A stretch of DNA of 64,000 nt. Source: Lepidodermella squamata. Taxonomy: Eukaryota; Gastrotricha. The stretch spans positions 2,418,001 through 2,482,000 of the forward strand of contig JBLDXI010000002.1 of assembly GCA_047495785.1 (NCBI GenBank). Reading direction: 5' to 3'. The notes under the pieces were generated by a model. The model worked only from the letters and a program-made list of their open reading frames with translations. It ran no database searches and had not been told where the DNA came from. Shown piece by piece: positions 26,017-35,326 of the stretch (position 1 is its first letter; the number at the start of each line of letters is the position of its first letter). A program made the position numbers and the translations under genes.

Positions 26017-26894
26017 TTTAGAGCTCAAAAACACGTTAATTTTGGTATATAAATAAACCTAGGTATTTACAAGGCTTTGGAGTTGATTGAAGAACGTTTA
26101 GAAGATTTGAAGTAAAATTTCAACCAATCTTTATTGACGCGTGCTATTCAAAAAAACTCGTGCAGGATCAAAAATAACAGAAGCAGAAGTTATAGGAACA
26201 TGGAAATTCGCGAGATATCACGGACTTCGAAAATCAATATTTATTATCGATATTATCAATATTTCCATAGCGATATTGGACAATTAAAAAATATGGCGAT
26301 CTAACCCAGTTGAATTCGTGTTAGGATTCACGCCCCGAAAACGCGAGAAAAGTATGTTATGAGCTTTGAGGAGAGTTCAATAATGGTAAAAAAAACTTCT
26401 TAACATATCGATCGTGATCGACATTTCCCCCGTTGGCTTGTTTGCTGATCAGAAGCGTTAAAGAAAGAGCGTGAACTTAGGTAAAACAAAGTTCATCGCC
26501 TTTTAGAAAGCCGCCCAGAGCTTGGAAATCAAGTTTGCCTTATGTAAAAGCTTTATCTTTGTATCTGTTTAAAATTACCTCAGGCTAACTTGTTTACGAA
26601 ACCTCATCCAGTCTTTATTGACGCGTGTTAATCGAAAGGAACTCACGTGAGATTAACAAAACCGCCGCTTCGATAAGAGCGTGCTGTCCTAATTTTTTCG
26701 GATCACGGAATTCGACCATCTTTCTCCTCTTGACGACAAAAAAAAGAAGCTGACAGGAAATAATTTAGTCGGGAACTTCTCTCTTTATCTCGAACGTTTG
26801 AGAGCAGCATTTTTCAATAAAATGAAGAAAAAAATGATCAAATTGTTGGTGATGGTTTTATTCCGTCGCATATTATTATCTCAAACATTATTGC
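26017..26894. other. Intergenic spacer between lectin gene C and gene D
   Basis: 5' flank of gene C and 3' flank of gene D. A stretch containing TTTATTGACGCGTG occurs twice in the same orientation, near 26120 and near 26615, about 500 bp apart; the first belongs to the shared upstream motif. No other gene seen. Confidence 0.5.
26115..26160 (-). promoter_or_regulatory. Candidate shared upstream motif, gene C copy
   Basis: About 100-145 bp upstream of the gene C start the plus strand contains GACGCGTGCTATTC, an A-run, then ACTCGTGCAGG. It matches the gene B upstream copy and, less well, that of gene A. A second related block lies near 26612-26645. Its position suggests a core promoter-proximal element, inferred from repetition only. 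Confidence 0.4.
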
Positions 26895-28206
26895 TTATGA
26901 AAACGTTTCACACAGAGAGTAAGCTTCTTCTTGTAAAGAGCAAGCGTCCCAGTAAAGACCTGGCTCAGCGCCGACCTCGAGCTGGGCAGATGGGTAATAA
27001 ATGAAGCGAGCAACGAAATCACGACCCGGATTTGAAGGCTCCACTGTTGGCACCGTTGGCGCCCATTGAGGGGTCACTCCTCGACCACTAGCCGGGTTCA
27101 CGTAACTCCAAGCTCTAGGATTGGCTGCATTTTTCACTCGATAACCAAACCAAACCCCAGCAACAGCGGCAGTCGCTGAAAAGCAAAAATTTGAATTTTG
27201 AATTGTTTTATTTTGAGGGGGAATTTACGATGCGAGGCGATGAGCTCTTTCGCCTCCTCAACTTCATCGTCATTATCGAACGAGGCTAATCGACCGTTAT
27301 TTTTAATGCAGGATTCATTCCGAGCCATCAACCAAGTTACGAGCCCGTCGACAATAAAGAATGATTTCTTGAAAAAAGTAGTCAGTACAATTTAAAAAAA
27401 ATCATTAAGGTGTCACCTCAGCATTTTTGCAGGTTGTGAGAGAATTGAAAGTGGTAATCGGCGGGGACTTGAAACAAAAGAACAGTAGGTAATTTGGCAA
27501 AAAAACGGCATTTCTTTACTTGAACTTCGCAGCCTTTACATTGTATTCGGCAGCTAACAATTCCGTTGAATTTGTTGAGACATCGGCGGAAGGTGCTCTG
27601 AATTTTTAAATTTTTAAATAGTTTCATATCAATTTTAAATTACCAACATTTTCGATAAATTCAGTACAATCTTCTTTGGTCGTAAATGTTCTCAATCCAA
27701 CGCTTGAGGTGATAAACCCACGACCAGCCGGGTGATCGATTGGTCGACACATGTCGTAGTCCATGCTGCCTTGAAAAATTGTAAAAATAGCAATAAACAA
27801 GTTCAAAATTCGGCCTACAGTAGAACTCTGGCGGCGATTGAGCATCGACACAAGGTAAGTATATCTAAAAATCCGCAAAATCAGCAAAAAATCAAAACGC
27901 TGAAGTAACTTACGAAATACCCCTCGCAATCTTCGTCCGATTCGAAATAACGATCGGGTAGCTATAGGAACAATTTTGCTGATCCAAATTCCGAAACCTG
28001 GTCCATAGACTCACCTGTGTCATAGGTAATTTGCATGAATCAGCCTCGTAGCAGTCAACGTAAAAAATCTGCTTGTTTGGGTTTCTCGGGCTGGGCCTGG
28101 AACCCCGGCATCTGACCCAATGACCATCGGCGACCCAAATAAATTGCAGAAAAAGCAGCAATATCGGCAGGAAAGGTCGCCTGATAGCACCTTGGGAAAA
28201 AGTCAT
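26895..28206 (-). CDS. Gene D: small secreted protein with cysteine modules and one CTLD
   Basis: Starts at 28206 with a signal peptide rich in Leu and Phe (PFLPILLLFLQFIWVADG). It opens with WVRC...CYEADSC and then a short exon (27962-27915) encoding LPDRYFESDEDCEGYF. That is the same seed (Pro, Phe, DCE) that begins each CTLD in genes A-C. Two further RC/seed units follow (IYLPCVDAQ, then TFTTKEDC, then RRCLNKFNGIVSC). A single CTLD at about 27370-26895 contains GRLASFDND, VWFGYRV and the final LCETFS. It lacks astacin, EGF, CUB and kringle parts. About 330 residues, secreted. It lies just upstream of gene C in the same orientation, and its last exon was copied to 15915-16084. Function unknown. 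Confidence 0.75.
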
Positions 28207-28368
28207 TTTTCTCACAAGGTAAAAAAAAATTGAATTTTCATTCATAAACGTCACGTACGAGCGTTTGAAGTCGCACGTGCCTGTAACAAATTCTGGACGC
28301 GCAATAAAAATTAAATTTTCTGGTATGAACTAGAAAAATATTTTATTCGATGTTTCAAACCATTTTTG

Positions 28369-31300
28369 TCACACATTTTCGAATCCAAAAATATCAAAAT
28401 CTGTTTGAAAATGTTTTTGCATAACTTTTCGAAGCAGATCACGTGGTACAGCATTCAGCACATTTCGCCGCTGAGATTCGACATAGCGATTATCAGGTAT
28501 AGGCATGACTGGTAGCTTTTTCCGGCCAGTAATACGGCGCAAGAAATAATTCAAGTCGCAGCTGATATTTTCCATGCGCCCGATGAAGTCGTAGTCGATT
28601 TGACAGTGGCGGCAAACGTTGAGAAGAGGACGCCAGTGCTGGTCCATTGCTTCAGTGGCGTTCTCTTCTGCCAGGTATTGTAAAAATTCATGGAAAGTTA
28701 CCGGCAAGCCGATATCCATCTCATCTTTGGTCGCATTTTGCCGATATTTCTTCATAATATACGAACCTAATGTCTGAAAATCCGCCGGAAAATCTCGAAT
28801 TATAAGAATGTTTCTTCGGAAAATTACCATGTAGGCAAAGGTGAAAATTCCGTCCGAGTTGATCGATCCTAATTTATCGTGCCATGCCGAAATGAGTCGA
28901 TCAACTGGATGCCTGATGAACGTGAACTTATTGTAGCTTTTCATGATGGATTTCGCAATAACTTCCGGGTAGGTTGTTAGACGTCGCTGCAGTGGCGATT
29001 CCGCATCCCAGTAGCGATGAACCTCGAATAGCTGCGTCAGATTGTATTGGTAAATTGGCCGGTCAGGATTCTTGGCTATGTGGAGCAAATAATTCCGAAC
29101 ATTTGTGGAACCCGTTTTCGGAGCTCTGGGGAAAAAAGATTCAAATAAATCCTATTAAATTGTTTGAAGTACTCACGAGCAATATAAAGCCTTGATTGAA
29201 TCGATTCCATAGAAAAGTTCCCACCATTTAGAACCATTACTATAGACAAAAATTAGCCAAAAATTCATGAAAATCTGGATAATTATTCCTTACAAGATAT
29301 TGACGAAACCGTCCCATTTCAATGGCTTTATTTTGCCGAGTTTGGCGCAAGATTTTTTCACACGATTTATCAACGCTCTACTTGCAGCTTCGATGTCGTC
29401 GTCCGGCTGTTAAAAAATTTGAAAAAAATCCGATTTGTTTGAGGAATTCAAGTTGCCTACCGGGCAACGAGGATCTCTTTCAGCCCAGTCGAACGCGGGT
29501 CATATGAAAGTTATATAATTTTCTGCGATTCCATCATATTACTAGTCACATGTGATTGCAATATAGGAAATGTCGTTCTTTGTAGCTAACTTTTGAAGAA
29601 AATGTCACATCGATGGTTATATAACCGGCATATGATCTTCATATGACGTTGACTCAGAAGCTCATTAGCATATGCAAATATTTAGAACCCAATTAGCAAT
29701 AATTAAAATTGTAATTACTCAGCCCCCTGAGGTCTCAGGCGCCGGTAACCATTGCAGATCCCCTCCAAACATTGTTTGAAAGAATCGAAAGACAAATGGG
29801 TCGAAGTTGACTTGTGTCGTCGGTTGGAGTCGAACCCGGGTCGCCTTGCCTTAGAGGTGGACGCGCTACCACTAGACCAGCTGGCCACTCTTATACCGTG
29901 ATGGTTAATAGGGGTATATAAGTTTCCAGTCGGTTTTTTCAATTTTTTGACTCGAGTGTGAAGGCAAGTAAGGTGGGTTTGTTTGCTCATAGAGCAGTTG
30001 GAGGCAGGTCCATGAACACCCATGTCACTCGGGGTACACACAGAGGGTGCCTTGTTCGCGATATCGGTCATTTTGTATACCTATGCTTTATTTTTATTTA
30101 TTTTTATTTTGAAAATGTTTCCTACTGTAGTTTTTCGTGTGGATTCTAATGGTGAAATCGGTTTCCACGTAGGACACATAGTCATTATGATATAGCCAAA
30201 TGAGGTATAGCCTATTTGTATCTGTACTGAAAAGCCAGCATTTGTATCTATTAAGTCAGGGTATTTTTAAGATTTCGTTTGGTGTTTACAAAATTATTTT
30301 TGGTGTTTACACATAAATACTTGCGAATTATAGCGAATATACTGAGCTTCCTGGCGGCTATCCTGGCATGCCCCGTATCCCGTTTCTCGACAGGAAAATT
30401 CGCGAACCTTTCCCTTTCTAACAAGTCAGACGTTTTTAACCTTAAATATTCTGCATTGCTTAGCATGGTCGAATACCGGAATTCTAACTTTTATTCCTTA
30501 GAAACTCATTTCAAGTACGCAAGATGTCGAAAAATATATTTTTCTATGAATTTTTAATTTTTGCTAGGGTCTGGCTACACCGGCCATTATAGGCGTGGAA
30601 TTTTCCTGGGCATGGTAACCTACTGCAAAACGGACCAAAATGACGCCTTTTTCAAGAGCTCCAATAGCTACAGTGAAAGTGGGATATAGTTTCAAGAATA
30701 TGAATATATTCCTGAGTTTTCATGAAACTAGGACATTCTTAGTTAACTGCCAAAAAACGCAGATAAATTTGAGCAGTTGGAAGTTGGAATAAGGTTACGA
30801 AAAATCAAAGATAATTTTTTCGGCTGTGTCTTTTTTCATCTTGCCAAAATCTTTTTTCATCTTGCCAAACATCTTTTTCTATCTAACCAAAATTTTGCTC
30901 TGGAAATTAATTTAATTGTTAAATCTAGTGTAAATTCGCAATAAATCTTTTTTCATCTTGCCAAATCTTTTTTCATCTTGCCAACGTCTTTTTTCATCTT
31001 GCCAACATGTTTATCAATATACCAAGTAAATTAAACACATGTTTAATCGGGCAATATTTCTTCCATGATTTCCTTTCAATCTAACTCCTCGGGAGATCTT
31101 CAGCGACCATTGGTAGTACGGCGGCCGCGGTCTAGGACTACGCTCCGCAACGCGACCATAACTGCTTCGAGCGGTACCGGGCGGCCGTCCTATCCTTGGT
31201 CGATTCGAAGTTCCTAAAGAACAGGCCTAAATCAACGGATGGGCTTGGCTTGAGGAACAGAATCGTTAGATTGATTTTTTCGATTACCCTAAGCGTACTG

Positions 31301-32426
31301 ACCACTTGGGTGGTAGGCTATTGAAGATTTCGTTGTGAGACGCGTGGCCGCAAAAAAAAACAACTGAAACACGCGGCAAGATGAAAAAAGATGTTGGCAA
31401 GATACGAAAAGATATTGGCAAGATGAAAACAGATTTTTCGTATTTTTCACGCGAGAAAATGCTGGTTAGATGTTAGATGAATAAAGATGGAAATTTTCGG
31501 TTAGATAGAAAAGATGTTTGGCAAGATGAAAAAAGATTTTGGCAAGATGAAAAAAGATTAACCCATTTTTTCGTAATTTTTTTGACATATAATTATCAAC
31601 TGTGAGGGATCGGAGTATTAATTAGCACCTTATTCATATAATATTATACTTATTCATATTTTCTTTACAACTATCAAAACTTAGTCTGTCCGAGTTGCAC
31701 TTGTATGGTATAGCGTGAGTAACAAGTTTATATCTGAACGGAGCCGGAGGCGAGTTGAGATGAGTAAATCGAGTACGGCGAGTTCAGATATAAACGATTT
31801 ACGAATGTTATGCCGTAAAAATTGGCCAAGCTGCTCGACCTATATTTTTGACGACAATTGTATATTTTTTATTTTTAGCTGACCCAAGCTGACCCAAGCT
31901 TGGAGTGAAAATAGTTCGGGCGGGTGTGAGAAATTTTTAGATTCCTGACCGTGCTAACTTTTAATTTTCACTATAGGATCCTAACCTAGGCCTACAGGAT
32001 TTAGACTTTGATGTATAACAATCATATTTCTGGCGTGTAACTAATGTCATGCTCACTTAGTACGAAAATCATATCAAAAGTATGCTGCAAATCACTGTGA
32101 CATGAAGGTAATATGAAAATGGCATTACGAAAAAGTTGCCACGTGGCCGGCATACGACATGTTATATGAAAATGGCATAACAAAAAAGTTGCCATGTGAC
32201 TGGAATATGACATTTATATAACTTCTTCGTTTCGAAATGTGACCCGCGTTCGACTGGGAGCCAATTCTGATTCAGTGAAATTCAGCTGTCCCACGGGGAA
32301 TCGTTTCCCTGGCGTGGGAAAATTCCAATAAGCGAACAGTGTTGCCAGGAGAGTTGTCCCAGCAGCGAGGCTTAATAGTATAAGCCAGCATTTTAACGAA
32401 ATTTTCCATTTCGTACTTCTAAACAT
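28369..32426 (-). CDS. Carbohydrate (chondroitin/HNK-1-like) sulfotransferase, first coding exon split by an insertion
   Basis: Type II Golgi sulfotransferase of the Sulfotransfer_2 kind, expected to move sulfate from PAPS to glycan chains. Exon 1 starts at 32426 with a short cytoplasmic tail and a membrane anchor (WLILLSLAAGTTLLATLFAYW). It continues to 32259, is interrupted by a 2,775-bp element, and resumes at 29481-29461 (ERDPRCP). Later exons: about 29408-29295, 29235-29176, 29128-28831, 28776-28369. The 5'-phosphosulfate loop is APKTGSTN (29130-29105); the 3'-phosphate motif is FIRHPVDRLISAWHDK (28925-28880). Conserved HW, CRHCQIDYDFIGRME and an FxEF motif match the family. Removing the element with one copy of the 2-bp duplication keeps the reading frame, so this allele is probably disrupted unless the element is spliced out. 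A 54-bp intron (28830-28777) has length divisible by three and no in-frame stop. Confidence 0.8.
29821..29890 (-). repeat. tRNA-derived SINE-like head
   Basis: On the minus strand an A-box-like TGGTCTAGTGGTAGCGC is followed at tRNA spacing by a B box GGGTTCGACTCC, the RNA polymerase III internal promoter. The T stem and acceptor stem do not pair properly, so this is not a working tRNA gene. It is best read as the 5' part of a tRNA-derived SINE or a decayed tRNA. It lies within the 2,775-bp inserted element. Confidence 0.6.
30826..31560. mobile_element. Inner foldback element with iterated 18-mer ends
   Basis: The left end carries repeated ATCTTTTTTCATCTTGCC units (two near 30826-30870, three more near 30945-31005). 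The right end carries the reverse complement GGCAAGATGAAAAAAGAT repeatedly (31375-31430 and 31505-31560). TCTATCTAACC appears inside both ends in opposite orientation. The core (31080-31330) is GC-richer than the surroundings and has no convincing frame. Iterated subterminal repeats suggest transposase-binding sites of a non-autonomous element. Confidence 0.75.
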
Positions 32427-33000
32427 GGGAATTTTTTATCTATACTACGCAGGAGCTCTTTCGAACTTGCACCATATAAGAATGACCTCGTTTTATGAAA
32501 GAAAGTGCCGACCTTTTAATCGTCAATAGAAGGCAGTAAATGGGTGTTTTCGTTATCCGTGCAGTTGCGTTATAGTATAGAGCTCATTCAATATAACGGA
32601 AAAATCATTTATTTTAAACCGTGAATTCTCAAAGTTAATAATGAGTTTCTTGCGTGGAAATGAGACATCATAATTTACATGCGATAAGTTATAGGTTCAA
32701 GTTATAAATAAGCATATAGCCGATTTTTTGACCACTCTTGCGCGCAACTTCTCAAATAAATAATTCCGCACTTGAAAGAATTCATGAGATTAAATTGGTG
32801 TAATGGAAATTTCAGCTGATTTTTAATCATTGATATCAGCTATATTTGAATATATTCATTTGAGAAGTCGTATTGAGTGATAAGCTAACATCTGATATAA
32901 GACAATAGTTAATTTTTCACCATATCGGCAAGTAAATGATATAATTCAATGAAAAAGTTTGCATAATTAGTGACATATCAGCCGCATCTCCGCCTTAATT
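32427..33000. other. Spacer between sulfotransferase and stomatin genes
   Basis: AT-rich sequence holding the 5' flank of the sulfotransferase and the 3' flank of the stomatin gene. I see no gene or repeat of note. Confidence 0.4.
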
Positions 33001-33978
33001 TTATGCCTTCTTATTGACCCAAGCTGTCAGAAGCTCGACAGGCAACGGGAACACTATTGTCGAGTTCTTCTCGACGGCAATCTCGTGCAGCGTTTGAAGA
33101 TAGCGGAGTTGCAGGGCGCCGGACGATCCGGACAGCACTTCGGCGGCTTCCTTCAGCGCCTTCGAGGCCTTCTGCTCACCCTCAGCTGCAATAACCTTCG
33201 CACGGGCGTCTCGGTTGGCTTCAGCCTGAATAAAATTGAAAAATCAAATCGATTCAAGGTAACAATTCGAGGTCAAACCTCAGCAGCCATAGCTCGCTGC
33301 ATGCCGACTGGAAGTCTAACGTCCTTCAATTCAACTCGTTCGACCTTGACTCCCCAGTTGTCTGTAATAAATTTCATAATTTTCGTAATATTTTTAACCT
33401 AAATTCGACCTACTGGTGATATCATCCAGCATGGAGCCAATCATGTGTGACACGTGTTCACGGTCGGCCAGAATCTCGGCGAGGGTCTTGGTGCCGAGAA
33501 CAGTTCGCAGGGTTGTAGCTGCCAGCAGCGACGTCGATCGGTGGTAATCTTCGATATTGGTAATAGCGACGCAGGCGTCAGCAACTCGGTAGTAAATGAC
33601 GCCATCAACAGCAATTGTCAACGAGTCACGGGTCAAAATTTCCTGGGGAGGAATGTCCCAAGATTTCGTCCGCAAATCAACGCATCGGTATTTATCCATG
33701 CATGGTAAAATGAAGAAAAGACCCGGGCCTTTCGCGCCGCCAGGCAACAGGCGACCGAGGCGGAAGATGACGGCGCGTTCGTACTCCTGAACTACTTTGA
33801 TTGTGAAGAAAATAGCGATTGGGAAAGTCAGGATGAATATCGCGATTGAGATGAGGGCGACGCAAACTTCGCAGCAAGCTGTCGCGCAAGACCGCTTCGG
33901 CGCGGTGTTACTTCGAACGACTACGTGAGGAGTCGCCCCGGTTGCTTGTCCATTGGATCGCTCTTCCATCGGCATCAT
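33001..33978 (-). CDS. Stomatin family membrane protein
   Basis: Integral membrane scaffold of the SPFH/stomatin family, which organises membrane domains and modulates ion channels. Three exons: 33978-33413 or so, 33358-33281, and 33227-33001. Residues about 28-58 form the hydrophobic hairpin ([19 protein letters not shown]), including the conserved central proline. The SPFH core follows: [61 protein letters not shown], then [18 protein letters not shown] and [26 protein letters not shown]. It ends AWVNKKA at about 290 residues, close to vertebrate stomatin length. A spliced 5' exon near 34294-34165 is possible but not needed for a complete protein. Which stomatin paralogue it is cannot be fixed from this alone. 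Confidence 0.92.
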
Positions 33979-35326
33979 CAGCTAGTGAACCTCAGTTCTA
34001 GTAACAAAGCCTAAATAATTAGCATAACTAATTTTTTTCAGTTGCGATTAACTCATAACTTCATGTATATAGAGGGCTAAGAATCGAATGCGAATTGAAT
34101 GATTGTAAAAAATATAATGAAATGAAGCAGCACGGTGAGCTGTATACCTGCATAAATAAAGAACGGCATGCTGATCGACGCAAAATTTTTATGGGCGCTG
34201 GGGGCAACGGCGATATCGATCGGCCCACAAGACTGATGGTTAGGTGGGGGCTGAGGCATGACGCTTGACAGCAAACAGCTATTGGCAAACTCAACCTACC
34301 TGACGTGATATTATTACGAATTCTCTGGTATTTTTTTTAGCTTATCACATGTTTTTCGTTACTAATGGCTAAAATAACATGCGCACTAGATTTATCGAGG
34401 TGCAGTGATTTCGAACTTTTCGTCTCCGATGTATCACCTTTGCATCGCTGAGACTGGTCAAGTTAAGAACCCCTAAAACGAGTGTTACTATTGGCAATGA
34501 AAACAAAAGGCAGGCCGATAAAGACAATCGAGTAAAAAAATGCTGAATATAAACGCTGGATAAATTATAAGCAGACAATGATTCAGCAAAAATTTGCCTA
34601 TTTTTGGTAATGTTGCAGTTCAAATTTAAGGCGGATTTAACATTTTTATCTAAGGCTGGTAATTTCCTCGAAGAAAATATATTTTGGCGATGAAATCGGG
34701 CAATATCTCCGGGGCAAATTGTTCCGGTGATGCTGCAAGCCGAATTACTAGAATAAAAAATGAGATAAATTTAGCTGGTTTAAACGACGGTAAAAACAAT
34801 TTTCTGCTGCGTACTTACCAATTTCTTATACGCGTAATTTCAAGCTTTTTTCATCGTAAACATAATCAAGTTCGAATTAGTCTTTTATACTTATACGCCC
34901 TCAACTTTTTTCCGTCGTAGGTTCGATTTTTTTCTTCATAAATCACGTTCTTCTTTATTATTACAGGTGCTCATCCTTTCAATACATCGTTTTTCCACAA
35001 CAAATGAAAAGATTATAGATTTTGAAGACGATTGAACAAAATGCGTCCCGACGATGATATTTCGATCGAGATTACAGATTGAGGATCAGGCAGAAGTATA
35101 TATATATCATGTCAACATGAATATAACAACTTTTATGGCTGCTTTGATTCGGCAACTAGAAGCGAAATCCGCTTGAACACAACACGCGCGAAATACAACA
35201 AAATAGAAGAAGAATTAATAACCTGTTATTCAGGTTAATCGTCTAGAAAGTGACATTTACAAAGACGTGTCTATATACGTTATAGATTCGAAGAGCTGTA
35301 CAAAATAGGCACGGCCTATGTCGGTT
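33979..35326. other. Spacer between stomatin and galaxin-like genes
   Basis: Mostly AT-rich. Near 34294-34165 (minus) an open stretch ends in a good donor (TATGCAG, GTATAC) and could be a 5' exon of the stomatin gene spliced to the CTAG acceptor at about 33984. The stomatin frame would be open across that join, but coding status is unclear. Other short frames look random. Confidence 0.35.

Larger units (their letters stand above)
29484..32258. mobile_element. 2,775-bp terminal-inverted-repeat element inserted in the sulfotransferase exon
   Basis: The left end starts CCCAGTCGAACGCGGGTCA and the right end is its reverse complement. Similarity continues inward for about 80 bp (AAGTTATATAA and AGTCACATG on both sides). 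AG flanks both ends (29482-29483 and 32259-32260), consistent with a 2-bp target duplication. No transposase frame is visible, so it is non-autonomous or a carrier of nested repeats. It contains a tRNA-derived unit and an inner foldback element. The superfamily cannot be assigned from the termini. Confidence 0.8.

Noticed and set aside
29821-29890. Functional tRNA gene
   Set aside because: A and B boxes are present, but the T stem and acceptor stem have several mismatches, so a SINE head or decayed tRNA is more likely.
30826-31560. CRISPR-like array (repeated 18-mers)
   Set aside because: Repeats are in inverted orientation at the two ends, lack uniform spacers and lie in animal DNA; terminal repeats of a mobile element explain them.
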